From Akkermansia muciniphila (GTDB taxonomy: Bacteria; Verrucomicrobiota; Verrucomicrobiia; Verrucomicrobiales; Akkermansiaceae), in contig NZ_JABDHQ010000004.1 of the NCBI RefSeq assembly GCF_018709685.1, positions 62,001 through 126,000 on the forward strand: a DNA stretch of 64,000 nt, written 5' to 3'. A model generated the notes under the pieces. It did not search any database. It saw only the letters and a list, made by a program, of their open reading frames with translations, and had not been told where the DNA came from. This document shows, in pieces, positions 18,401 to 26,122 of the stretch. Position 1 is the stretch's first letter, and every line of letters begins with the position of its first letter. The position numbers and the translations under genes are program-made.

Positions 18401-19975
18401 GCCAAGGTAATTGGCAAAAAAGGCCCCGGAATCCAGGTGGGTGATGGCGTTCAACGTCAAGTCATGGCCGTACATGTCCACCACGCCGCCCCGGTGGCCG
18501 AAGATGAACTCCCCGGACAACTGGTTTTCTCCCGCCAGGCGCACCGTCACTCCGCCGCCGTTCAATTTTACGTTATGCGCGGCATAGCCGTCACGGTCCA
18601 GAACCACCAGGCCGCTTCCCCCCACGTTGATGTCCGCCGCGTTGTTCCCGTGGCCGCTGACCACCAGGGTTCCCTCCCCGATCTTCCTCCACTCGTCCCC
18701 GGAGGTTCCGGTCAGCAGCGTGGTGACCGTGGCTCCCTTATTGACCACAAAACCCGCCGTATTCAGGCGCCGGGAAGAATCGCCCCCGTCGCTCAGCACG
18801 TAATCACGGTTGAACGTCAGGGAACCCGCTCCGGTATCCACGGACCCCTGGAGCACGATCGTGCCGCCGGAGCCGTCAAAAATCAGGTTGGAACACGCGC
18901 CTATCTGCGCGTCCGTGGCCCGCGTTCCCTGTGTGGAGGTATCCCCCCGCACTCCGGATGCCAAACCGATGTAATCCATAGTCACGCCTCCCTGCACGAA
19001 CGTTCCGTTTCCGTCTGCGTCCGTCACGTTCCAGAGCACGTCCCCGCTCGCCGCAACGCTGATGGTGCGGTTGAAGCTGTCCACGTAATCGCTGGCCCAC
19101 TGGTTGCCCGAACGCATCTGGCTGAACTCTCCGTAACCGCTGCCACCCTGGGATTGGCCGGCCCCCACCCATTCCCATTTGCCGGAGTTCTCATTGAATA
19201 CATAGCTGGGGCTTCCGCTGTCCCCGGCCAGGACGCCGATAGGCAACGGATTGGATTCCGAAGGCTTCTTGAAATTGTACCAGAACCGGTATGCCGGGTA
19301 AGTCTTGGCATTCTCCGGGTCCGGCTCTCCCGTTCCCGGAACGCTGGCCTGGCCCTCAAAAACCAGGGTCCCCCCGGTCAAATAGGAATAGCCTCCGCTG
19401 ACCGTGTCCTGTTTGCCGTTGCCCGTGGCAATAGCCTGGGTTCCGGACCCGGCCCGCAGCACCAGCCGCCCCTGCATATTATCCAGGTATTCCGGGTCCG
19501 TTAGGTAGGGGGCGTATTCCGCCTCCGTCACGATCTTGCTCAGACGCTGCACGCGGTAATCATACGTGTAATTCGTCTGGTTTCCCCAGGCGTTCTTGAT
19601 CACTACGCTGCGGTAGGCGTCATAAAACGGCGTCCCCTGCGTAGCGCCGAAGCGCTTGGTGAATGTGATGGTCTGGTTATTGTAATCATGCGATACGGTG
19701 GCAATGAAGCCGGGACCGCCCACCAGGGCGGCTTCCCCGGCATGGGCATCCGCCAACCCGTCAAAATTCATCATTTTGGGGATGGTACCCACATAATTGC
19801 CCTCCTTGTCATAGATGGCTATGTCCTTGGCATTAATGCCAAAGATGCCCCGGTTTTCCGCAAAATCGCGGTAGGTCTGAACATCAAAGGAGTCAGACAT
19901 CAGGCCGCCATAGGCGGGAGTAAGGAGGCAAGCCGCCCCCAACAGGCTGGAATGATATAAATAATGCAGATGCAT
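15401..19975 (-). CDS. S6-like serine protease with PATR repeats and PEP-CTERM tail (paralog C)
   Basis: A 1524-residue paralog with the same architecture: signal peptide (about residues 1-24), S6-like protease head (His96 in ATVSHDY, Asp139 in YDYRVQRL, Ser253 in GDSGSP), PATR-type repeats and a PEP-CTERM tail (VPEPSS, hydrophobic helix, RRRVRR). It is the most diverged of the three in the head (MSDSFDVQTYRDF against MADSIDLQTYRDF), but shares near-identical blocks with A in the middle. All predicted catalytic residues are kept, so it should be active if the fold assignment is right. The AT-rich region upstream carries its likely promoter and a 15-base palindrome. Confidence 0.8.
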   Translation of the reverse strand: MHLHYLYHSSLLGAACLLTPAYGGLMSDSFDVQTYRDFAENRGIFGINAKDIAIYDKEGNYVGTIPKMMNFDGLADAHAGEAALVGGPGFIATVSHDYNNQTITFTKRFGATQGTPFYDAYRSVVIKNAWGNQTNYTYDYRVQRLSKIVTEAEYAPYLTDPEYLDNMQGRLVLRAGSGTQAIATGNGKQDTVSGGYSYLTGGTLVFEGQASVPGTGEPDPENAKTYPAYRFWYNFKKPSESNPLPIGVLAGDSGSPSYVFNENSGKWEWVGAGQSQGGSGYGEFSQMRSGNQWASDYVDSFNRTISVAASGDVLWNVTDADGNGTFVQGGVTMDYIGLASGVRGDTSTQGTRATDAQIGACSNLIFDGSGGTIVLQGSVDTGAGSLTFNRDYVLSDGGDSSRRLNTAGFVVNKGATVTTLLTGTSGDEWRKIGEGTLVVSGHGNNAADINVGGSGLVVLDRDGYAAHNVKLNGGGVTVRLAGENQLSGEFIFGHRGGVVDMYGHDLTLNAITHLDSGAFFANYLGGSNVTLTFTGSGEQKFLGSLLDGGSLKNGLLNVVYAPGAGEGSVWNLSGAILNSGTWTVQGGEVKVAGVHTLHAGGYVDENDWQTASFATGTVKVNSGARFTTGGHSLVVSAVQVDDGGTYGVLAGGSHSGDVVLSGPASMLRAEVDSGSATESGVISGAGSLVKTGEGTLLLKNGKNSFSGTARVEGGMVRASSAGALGQAVWTLDAAGAMSVEGTGFSAIAGKLDQASSGTFVLLEDHASISGLDGFRNLSIGALGEVNLGTHGTTELLSGWTADGGWALGGGGGALTVNLKLSGSGTLSIGNGSNTGTVVLANAHNSDSEGGAAFSGAIELNEGVHLIYTDVRSLGLENKNVLVKYGASFALGVEADAALAHVSNASGGVLLLSGDRTADLDMAGMGLNSAYIGADGQAVLSGSVTAGTQGYLFGGGGTLTVASSLGGAHALTVDTQGMGTSGGVILAADNTYSGETRILSGASLTVGNGGTAGTLGAGAVANDGALAFNRTDKVTAGNAISGTGSLIQKGSGELVLTGNNSYTGTTTIAAGTLTVGNGGTSGSLGTGAVVNNGVLAFNRSDAVAFNTTMSGTGSLVKNGSGTLTIQKMLSYTGGTTVNEGMLVLGYGGANGMIRGDLAIREGAQVTLKGGDSFGYSGGNASVKNVNITGGTLYFGDNGNQTFQNTVFNLTGAVVDGVTGGRMDIWTKAVVNVKAANKASEIRHVNVQLRDANPTVFMVERGTGATDLNVSSNIVNSSGVKGSFIKKGAGIMVLSGRNTYSGGTTVNWGTLVAASNQALGTGAAAVNSGARLALGGMGTDLASVSLGNDILVKSGGILSGSATLSGNTTLNAGSVLEFTLSMGGSAGNELAYNSLMLQSGVFQIDAGAKLKLAAVSLDYSTDFWGTSHILNLIEGGANSSLAGTFTLDLSGAGNYGSYGSWTLQSDEDSKTVNMVWTPNAEAAVVHTETAALLAVPSPEPVPEPSSALLVLAGLGTCIFRRRVRRA

Positions 19976-19993
19976 GGCAGAACGAGCTTGAGG

Positions 19994-20008
19994 TTTGAAT
20001 AATTCAAA
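19994..20008. promoter_or_regulatory. Palindrome upstream of paralog C
   Basis: TTTGAATAATTCAAA is a perfect palindrome around a central base, 19 bases upstream of the paralog C start. It is a candidate regulator site. No matching palindrome was found ahead of A or B. Confidence 0.3.
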
Positions 20009-20356
20009 TCACAAAAAACACAGGTATTCAAAATGTATTTTAAAAGCTCCTCCCGGAATTTAAAAAGGAAGCACATTCTTAAAAATTTTAATTATTCTTT
20101 ATTTTGTTAGAGTTCCAAAACACTCTTTGTTTTCAACAAACAACTTTACATTCCATTTACAAGAAGATTGGGGACGCCTCTTCTTTTTGTATGACACAGA
20201 ATATTTCTTCTTTTTCCTTGCTTCAAATCAACAGACCTGAAATTTCCGTCTTTTCACCCTTCCGGTTCAGTCCTTCTCCATACCGCGGAACATGAAATCC
20301 GTTTAGTATTGTGAAATACCCCCGCCCCTTTATAATTAAAGGCAACCCATTTCAAT
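20009..20356. other. AT-rich intergenic region
   Basis: About 350 AT-rich bases between the divergent paralog C and Panacea-domain genes. It presumably holds both promoters. No open frame, repeat or RNA could be supported. Confidence 0.5.
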
Positions 20357-20821
20357 ATGGCAAACCACACTACCACTCAAAAACTCTGCAACTGGTTCAT
20401 TCAGCAGTCAAATGCAAAAGGACGCCTGCTCACGCCCGTCAAACTGAACCACCTGGTGATTCTGGCGGACTGGTGGCACCTGCACCGGAACGGCGGCTTC
20501 CTGATCAATGAAAGGGCGGAGGCATGGGCATCAGGCCCCGTGCTCCCCTCCATTTATCACGAATACAGGGACCAGCCGCCCTACTCCGCCATTGAACATC
20601 CCAGCCGCCGCCAGCCTCCCCTGGATGAGGAAACGGACGTCATCCCCTTCCTGGAACACATCTGGAACGTGTACGGCAAATACACGGCCCAGCAGCTTAG
20701 CCGCATCAACACCGCGCCGGACTCTCCCTGGCATCAGGCGCAGGGCAGGCACGGCGAAGCGGAACACCAGCAGATCACCAGGGAACATGTGGAAGCCTAC
20801 TTCCGGACCCTGACCGACTGA
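20357..20821 (+). CDS. Panacea (DUF4065/SocA-like) domain protein
   Basis: 154 residues matching the Panacea domain, found in SocA-type antitoxins and phage GepA-like proteins. The N-terminal helix contains LTPVKLNHLVILADWWHL. The core motif is INERAEAWASGPVLPSIYHEYR, comparable to the usual (D/N)ERxEAWxxGPVxPxxYxxY. Panacea proteins often serve as antitoxins, neutralising a neighbour directly or by delivering it to a protease. No plausible toxin gene adjoins this one: upstream is a divergent secreted protease, downstream a tRNA. It may be solitary or have another role. Confidence 0.75.
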   Translation: MANHTTTQKLCNWFIQQSNAKGRLLTPVKLNHLVILADWWHLHRNGGFLINERAEAWASGPVLPSIYHEYRDQPPYSAIEHPSRRQPPLDEETDVIPFLEHIWNVYGKYTAQQLSRINTAPDSPWHQAQGRHGEAEHQQITREHVEAYFRTLTD

Positions 20822-20827
20822 CCCGGT

Positions 20828-20852
20828 GGAAAAGGCGCACGAATCCTTTTCC
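20828..20852 (+). terminator. Hairpin after the Panacea gene
   Basis: A perfect 8-bp stem GGAAAAGG/CCTTTTCC with a 9-base loop begins 7 bases past the stop. A T-rich stretch follows a few bases later. Confidence 0.45.
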
Positions 20853-20900
20853 TTCCGCATTATTTTTTCCGCCCAACCACACATTTGAGTGAAAAAAAAC

Positions 20901-20929
20901 TTGCAAAGAATGGCCGCTTCCGCTTTAAT
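20901..20929 (+). promoter_or_regulatory. Promoter of tRNA-Gln
   Basis: TTGCAA (20901-20906), a 17-base spacer and TTTAAT (20924-20929), about 30 bases before the mature tRNA. A small GCACC/GGTGC hairpin lies in the leader. Confidence 0.55.
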
Positions 20930-20959
20930 TCGCCCGCACCGGAAAGGTGCCCGTTACAT

Positions 20960-21034
20960 AGCCCTATAGTGTAATCGGTAACACAGCGGATTCTGGTTCC
21001 GTATTTTGGGGTTCGAGTCCTCATAGGGCTACCA
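20960..21034 (+). tRNA. tRNA-Gln (anticodon CTG), CCA encoded
   Basis: It folds as a full cloverleaf. The acceptor AGCCCTA pairs with TAGGGCT, the D stem is GTGT/ACAC with GG in the loop, and the anticodon stem is GCGGA/TCCGT with loop TTCTGGT (anticodon CTG). The T arm has loop TTCGAGT. The discriminator A and CCA are encoded at 21031-21034. Confidence 0.93.
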
Positions 21035-21044
21035 TTTTAATAAA

Positions 21045-21074
21045 AATCCCGTCTCCAAGGAGGCGGGATTTTTT
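21045..21074 (+). terminator. Intrinsic terminator of tRNA-Gln
   Basis: A 12-bp stem (21045-21056 with 21059-21070) is followed by a run of T. The very short loop implies that the inner pairs open. Confidence 0.85.
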
Positions 21075-21115
21075 CTTCTCCTGCCCCTGGCGGGAGCACG
21101 GTTGGAGGGCTTGTA

Positions 21116-21892
21116 TCAGACTCCGGCAATAGTTGCAATAAACGCGCAAATGGCATCCTGTCCATCAGTTACGATGAGCCGCAGCAAGGAATCCTCCCCC
21201 GTCCCGGAGGCGGCAAGATGCACCTTAGTAGTACCCGGCAGCCCGCTGGCGGGAGTAACCGTAAATCCCGGCATGGCGCCCGTTAATAGATGCCACTCAT
21301 GGTCACACTTGACCTCCAGCTCGCACTCTCCGCCTTCCGCAGGTACGTTGATCACAGACGGGGTGATGGAGCCATTGGCCTCCTTCCCGTGCTGATGCCA
21401 GGTGACTTTGCCCAGGCTGAAGTACTGCTCCGCTTCCGGCTCACAGGCATAGAGTTCAAAATTAAGCCCAATCCGTTTAATGGAGGGATTGGACTCCACA
21501 TAAAAAACAAGGCGGTCCGGCTTTTCTTCAACCAGAGCGGCATGGGGAGGAATACAGGCGCCTGCGGGATCAGAGCCTTCCCGCACGAGCCTGCGGCCGG
21601 ATAAGGGAATGTTGGTATCAATGGCAAATTCCACCCTGCCGCCCTCAGCCGGAATTTCCACAGTCTCTGGAGAAACGCGTTTAATCACGACGCCTGCATC
21701 ATACAGTCTTTTGTCAACGACGGCTTGAACTTTACCTTCCTCCAGCTCCCCGGACGGGCCGCCCCGCCCCGGCCCGGCATTCCATCGTTCACGTTCTTCC
21801 TGTGTAATATGCTCCGTTGCATTCCCGGTGTGCCCGGTCAATTCATTCCGGGATGCCAGAAGAACTCCATTGATGATATTAACTTTACTCAT
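21116..21892 (-). CDS. Tail-fibre-like protein with BACON-like domains
   Basis: A 258-residue protein I cannot name. Residues about 15-40 contain GHTGNATEHITQEERERWNAG, a module typical of phage tail and appendage proteins that precedes collagen-like or adhesin parts. After a Gly/Pro-rich stretch come two beta-sandwich-like segments. Each has a pattern such as PxxxxxPAEGGxxE(F/L) near residues 73-85 and 172-184, resembling BACON/Ig-like domains. No signal peptide is seen. The start at 21892 (MSKVN) is preferred over an in-frame ATG at 21934. It lies alone beside a tRNA, so it may be a prophage remnant or a domesticated fibre. Confidence 0.55.
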   Translation of the reverse strand: MSKVNIINGVLLASRNELTGHTGNATEHITQEERERWNAGPGRGGPSGELEEGKVQAVVDKRLYDAGVVIKRVSPETVEIPAEGGRVEFAIDTNIPLSGRRLVREGSDPAGACIPPHAALVEEKPDRLVFYVESNPSIKRIGLNFELYACEPEAEQYFSLGKVTWHQHGKEANGSITPSVINVPAEGGECELEVKCDHEWHLLTGAMPGFTVTPASGLPGTTKVHLAASGTGEDSLLRLIVTDGQDAICAFIATIAGV

Positions 21893-22023
21893 GGTTTTTA
21901 AACCATGCGGCCGCACGGGAAAAAAATCATTCATTCCGGGACGTTAAAACCGCGTTCTTTTCATCGGTAATTCCCGGAAAACCGGAAATGCGGCCCGGCA
22001 TGAACGGAAAGAGGCGATATTTC

Positions 22024-22056
22024 TTGACAGATTTTCACCCGTAATGGCGTTATATT
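22024..22056 (+). promoter_or_regulatory. Possible promoter of the first GH20 gene
   Basis: TTGACA (22024-22029) and TATATT (22051-22056), with an over-long 21-base spacer. The -10-like element ends 5 bases before the ATG at 22062, so transcription could begin at or after the start codon. This is weaker evidence than for the other promoters. Confidence 0.3.
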
Positions 22057-22061
22057 AAACC

Positions 22062-23540
22062 ATGACAAGGCTCTTTTCCCTATTGGCCGGAATACTTCTG
22101 GCTCCCTCCCTTGCGGCGGCTGCGGACAAATACAGCATCATCCCGGAACCCGCCAGAACCGACCTCACCCAGGGAACGGCCAAGACGCTCAAGCTCCTTT
22201 CCGACAAAGCCGCCCCCTCCCTGGGCAGGGACGCCTACCAGCTCACCGTCACCCCGCAGGGCGCGCACCTCTCTTCCGGCGGCAGGGAGGGCCGGATTTA
22301 CGGACTCGTCACGCTCCAGCAGCTCCGGGACCAGCTTGCCGCACACCCGGAGGGCATCCCCTGCGGCATCATCAGGGACAAGCCCCGCTACCCGTGGCGC
22401 GGCCTGATGGTGGACCCGGCCCGCCACTTCATCCCCATGAAGGACCTGAAGAAATTCGTGGACCTGATGGCCTACTATAAATTCAACAAGCTGCACGTGC
22501 ACCTGACAGACAACCAGGGCTGGCGGCTGCCCGTTCCCGGCTACCCCAAGTTGCAGAGCATTGCCTCCAAGCGGGCGGAAAGCTTTGGAGACGGCACGCC
22601 CCACGAAGGGATGTACACCAAGCAGGAGCTGAAAGACCTGGTTGCGTACTGCGCGGCGCGGGGCATTGAAGTCTTTCCTGAAATAGACGTGCCGGGACAC
22701 AACCAGGCCCTGCACGCCGCCTACCCTGAATTGTTCTGCTTCCCCCAGAAAGACATGAAAGTGCGGACCATCGCCGGCAACACCAAGGAGCTGGTCTGTC
22801 CGCAAAAGCCGGAAGTCTGGAAATTCTATGCCGCCGTCTTCAAGGAGGTCAAGGACATCTTCCCGTCCAACACCGTTCATCTGGGCGGTGACGAAGCCCC
22901 CACGGAACTCTGGAAAAAATGCCCCCTGTGCCGGGAAGCCCGCGCCAAGGCAGGCCTGAAGGACGAGCAGGAACAAATGAAGGCCTTCTTTGCCAAAATG
23001 ACCTCCCTTCTCGCCAAAAACGGACAGACGCCGCAATTCTGGTATGAAGGCAACGCCGGCATCTACCACCCCGGGGAAACGGTGTATGCATGGAGGGCGG
23101 ACCAGGCGCGCAACGCCGTGGAAAAGACGAAACAGGCCGGGCTGAAGCTGGTCATGGCCTCCAATGAATACTGCTACCTGGACTTCCCGCAGTTGCAGGG
23201 CCAGTACAACTGGGGCTGGATGAGGACAACCACGCTGGAAAAAAGCTATGAACTTGACCCCGCCTTCGGCAAAACCGGACGGGAAGCGGACCACATCCAG
23301 GGCGTGCACGGGGCGATATGGGGGGAACACCTCCCCAGCCTGAACCACATCCTTTACCGCACTTACCCGCGCGCGATGGCCCTTGCGGAAGCGGGCTGGT
23401 CGCCGATGGAGGCCCGCTCCTGGGAAAACTTCCAGCGGAAGGTGAAGGACCACGGCGTCTTTGTCCTCAAACGCTTCAACTACGATCTGGAGCGCACGAA
23501 GGAAAACGAACCTTCCTTCCCCTGGGAAAACAAAAAGTAA
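22062..23540 (+). CDS. Secreted beta-N-acetylhexosaminidase, GH20 (copy 1)
   Basis: A 492-residue family GH20 hydrolase removing terminal GlcNAc/GalNAc from glycans such as mucin O-glycans. A signal peptide covers about residues 1-20 (MTRLFSLLAGILLAPSLAAA). The GH20b-like N-domain runs to about residue 120. The TIM barrel begins at YPWRGLMVDPARHFIP. The catalytic Asp-Glu pair is D277-E278 in HLGGDEAPT, and the tryptophan-rich pocket is seen around WGEHLP. GH20 enzymes use substrate-assisted catalysis through the N-acetyl group. It is followed 67 bases later by a paralog of the same length; part of their N-terminal coding sequence is almost identical. Confidence 0.93.
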   Translation: MTRLFSLLAGILLAPSLAAAADKYSIIPEPARTDLTQGTAKTLKLLSDKAAPSLGRDAYQLTVTPQGAHLSSGGREGRIYGLVTLQQLRDQLAAHPEGIPCGIIRDKPRYPWRGLMVDPARHFIPMKDLKKFVDLMAYYKFNKLHVHLTDNQGWRLPVPGYPKLQSIASKRAESFGDGTPHEGMYTKQELKDLVAYCAARGIEVFPEIDVPGHNQALHAAYPELFCFPQKDMKVRTIAGNTKELVCPQKPEVWKFYAAVFKEVKDIFPSNTVHLGGDEAPTELWKKCPLCREARAKAGLKDEQEQMKAFFAKMTSLLAKNGQTPQFWYEGNAGIYHPGETVYAWRADQARNAVEKTKQAGLKLVMASNEYCYLDFPQLQGQYNWGWMRTTTLEKSYELDPAFGKTGREADHIQGVHGAIWGEHLPSLNHILYRTYPRAMALAEAGWSPMEARSWENFQRKVKDHGVFVLKRFNYDLERTKENEPSFPWENKK

Positions 23541-23607
23541 TTCCGCTATTTTTCCTTACCACATGAACCTTGCCATGATAAGCTATTTTTCGAAAAAGAC
23601 GCCCCCG

Positions 23608-25086
23608 ATGCTTAAACTGCTCAACATTCTGGCCTGCGCGGCGCTCTCCGTACACCTGGCAGCCGCCCGGCAGGCGGCTTACAGCGTGATTCCGGAACCC
23701 GCCGGAACCGACCTCGCCCAGGGAACGGCCAAGACGCTCAAGATCCTTTCCGACAAAGCCGCCCCCTCCCTGGGCAGGGACGCCTACCAGCTCACCGTCA
23801 CCCCGCAGGGCGCGCACCTCTCTTCCGGCGGCAGGGAGGGCCGGATTTACGGACTCGTCACGCTCCAGCAGCTCCGGGACCAGCTTGCCGCACACCCGGA
23901 GGGCATCCCCTGCGGCGTCATCAGGGACAAGCCCCGCTACCCGTGGCGCGGCCTGATGGTGGACCCGGCCCGCCACTTCATTCCCATCAAGGACCTGAAG
24001 AAATTCGTGGACCTGATGGCTTACTACAAATTCAACAAGCTCCAGCTCCACCTGACGGATGACCAGGGCTGGCGCCTGCCCGTGCCCGGCTACCCCAAAC
24101 TGAAAAGTATCTCCTCCAAGCGGGCGGAAAGCTTCGGCAACGGCACTCCCCACGAAGGGATGTACACCAAGCAGGAGCTGAAAGATCTGGTGGCGTACTG
24201 CGCGGCGCGCGGCATTGAAGTGATTCCCGAAATAGACATGCCGGGACACAACCAGGCGCTGGCCGCCGCGTATCCGGAATTCTTCTGCTTCCCGGACCCG
24301 GACACCAAGGTCCGCACCACGGGAGGGGTTACCCTGTACCTGGTGTGCCCCCATAAACCGGAAATCTGGAAATTCTACGCCGCCGTCTTTGACGAGCTCA
24401 AGGACATCTTCCCCTCCCCCATCGTCCACCTGGGCGGCGATGAAGCCCCTCTCGAAAAAACCTGGGAAAAATGCCCCCTCAGCGTCAAATACCGCCAGCA
24501 GAAGGGAATGAAGGACGTCCACGAGGAACTGAAGGAATTTGAAGCGAAAATGGCCTCCATGCTGGCCGCCAGGGGCAAACGCGTGCAGCTATGGTATGAA
24601 AAGCCGTGGGCGCAGGCCAACATCTACCGCAAGGGAGACACCGTCTTCACCTGGCGCATGGGCCTGACCCCCTCCACCATTACGGAAACGAAAAAGCAGG
24701 GCCTTCCCCTCATCATCGCCGCCGGGGAGCACTGCTACCTGGACTATCCGCAGATTCCCGGCCAGGACAACCGGGGCTGGATGCCCACCACCACGCTGGA
24801 ACAAAGCTACAAGCTTGACCCCGCCTACGGCAGGCCGGAAAAGGAAGTGGACCACGTCATCGGCGTTCAGGCCACCATGTGGGCGGAGCAGCTCCCCACC
24901 CTGAACCACCTGCTTTACCGCACCTACCCGCGCGCCTGCGCCATTGCGGAAGCGGGCTGGTCACCGATGAACGTGCGGTCCTGGGAAAACTTCCAGCGCA
25001 AGCTGGAGGACCACCGCCAGTTCATCCTCAAACGCTTCAACTACGACATGGAGCGCACGAAGGAAAACGAACCCCCTTTCAAATAA
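23608..25086 (+). CDS. Secreted beta-N-acetylhexosaminidase, GH20 (copy 2)
   Basis: A tandem paralog, also 492 residues from the ATG at 23608, which gives the signal peptide MLKLLNILACAALSVHLAAA. In-frame ATGs at 23563 and 23575 would add a charged extension. The catalytic pair is D278-E279 in HLGGDEAPL. Relative to copy 1 the insert near the active site differs (KTWEKCPLSVKYRQQKG against LWKKCPLCREARAKAG), suggesting different substrate preference. Bases corresponding to 22171-22432 of copy 1 are almost unchanged here, pointing to recent gene conversion. The next gene, meaB, starts 16 bases later. Confidence 0.92.
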   Translation: MLKLLNILACAALSVHLAAARQAAYSVIPEPAGTDLAQGTAKTLKILSDKAAPSLGRDAYQLTVTPQGAHLSSGGREGRIYGLVTLQQLRDQLAAHPEGIPCGVIRDKPRYPWRGLMVDPARHFIPIKDLKKFVDLMAYYKFNKLQLHLTDDQGWRLPVPGYPKLKSISSKRAESFGNGTPHEGMYTKQELKDLVAYCAARGIEVIPEIDMPGHNQALAAAYPEFFCFPDPDTKVRTTGGVTLYLVCPHKPEIWKFYAAVFDELKDIFPSPIVHLGGDEAPLEKTWEKCPLSVKYRQQKGMKDVHEELKEFEAKMASMLAARGKRVQLWYEKPWAQANIYRKGDTVFTWRMGLTPSTITETKKQGLPLIIAAGEHCYLDYPQIPGQDNRGWMPTTTLEQSYKLDPAYGRPEKEVDHVIGVQATMWAEQLPTLNHLLYRTYPRACAIAEAGWSPMNVRSWENFQRKLEDHRQFILKRFNYDMERTKENEPPFK

Positions 25087-25102
25087 TCCGCATTCTCTAT
25101 TC

Positions 25103-26122
25103 ATGAGCAGCACTAAATTTATACGTCCGCACCGCCCCTCCGTAGAAGAACTGGCCCAGGGAGTCCTGGCCGGAAACCGCGCCCTGCTGGGGAGGGCCAT
25201 CACCCTGATAGAAAGCAATGCCGCCCGGGACCAGGAAGCGTCCCGGCAGCTCATCTCCAAACTGCTGCCCCACTCCGGCAAAGCCGTCCGCATCGGCATC
25301 ACGGGCGTTCCGGGCGCGGGCAAATCCTCCTTCATTGAAGCCTTCGGCACCTACCTGTGCAAAAAAGGCTTCAAGGTGGCCGTGCTGGCCATTGACCCGT
25401 CCTCTTCCGTCTCCCGTGGCTCCATCATGGGGGACAAAACCCGCATGGAGGAACTCTCCGGGGAGGAAAACGCCTTCATCCGCCCTTCCCCCTCCGGCGG
25501 CTCCCTGGGCGGCGTAGCCCGGAAGACGCGTGAAACCATGATCGCGTGCGAGGCCGCGGGCTTTGACATCATCCTCATTGAAACCGTCGGCGTCGGCCAG
25601 TCGGAAACCACGGTGCGCTCCATGGTGGACATCTTCATGCTCCTGCTCATCACCGGGGCCGGAGACGACCTGCAAGGCATCAAGCGCGGCATTATGGAGC
25701 TGGCGGACATCCTGGTGGTCACCAAGGATGACGGCGACAACCGCCAGCGGGCAGCCGCCCACTGCCAGGAACTGAAAATGGTGCTCCACTACCTGCAAAG
25801 CCCCACCCCCGGCTGGACGCCCTCCGTCCTCACCTGCTCCTCCCTGGAAGGGCGTGGACTGGATACCATTGAAGAAACGCTCTTCCGCTTCCGGGACAGC
25901 ATGAAGGAATCCGGATTCTGGTACAACCGCCGCCGGAACCAGTCCCTCTCATGGGTTCAGGCCCTGGTGCATGAGGCCCTGCTCACCGCCTTTGAACAAC
26001 ATCCTGCCGTGGCGTCACGCATGCCCGTGCTGGAAAACATGGTGGCGGGAGACAAGATGGACCCCGTCTCCGCCGCGCACGACCTGTTGAGCCACTTCAC
26101 CTATCCTGTGCCCGGACATTGA
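25103..26122 (+). CDS. meaB: MeaB/ArgK-type GTPase, methylmalonyl-CoA mutase chaperone
   Basis: A 339-residue G3E P-loop GTPase. The Walker A motif GVPGAGKS is at residues 68-75, followed by VAVLAIDPSS, the GDKTRM segment, ETVGVGQSE (switch/Walker B region) and TKDD (the N/TKxD base-recognition motif). MeaB proteins load and protect adenosylcobalamin in methylmalonyl-CoA mutase, an enzyme of the succinate-propionate route. The mutase genes are not in this window. The 3' end overlaps the convergent Nudix gene by 26 bases. Confidence 0.92.
   Translation: MSSTKFIRPHRPSVEELAQGVLAGNRALLGRAITLIESNAARDQEASRQLISKLLPHSGKAVRIGITGVPGAGKSSFIEAFGTYLCKKGFKVAVLAIDPSSSVSRGSIMGDKTRMEELSGEENAFIRPSPSGGSLGGVARKTRETMIACEAAGFDIILIETVGVGQSETTVRSMVDIFMLLLITGAGDDLQGIKRGIMELADILVVTKDDGDNRQRAAAHCQELKMVLHYLQSPTPGWTPSVLTCSSLEGRGLDTIEETLFRFRDSMKESGFWYNRRRNQSLSWVQALVHEALLTAFEQHPAVASRMPVLENMVAGDKMDPVSAAHDLLSHFTYPVPGH

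Noticed and set aside
12711-19504. Pro/Ser-rich and Gly/His-rich plus-strand open frames under the protease genes
   Set aside because: They repeat in all three paralogs because the sense DNA repeats, and they have no start signals or family features.
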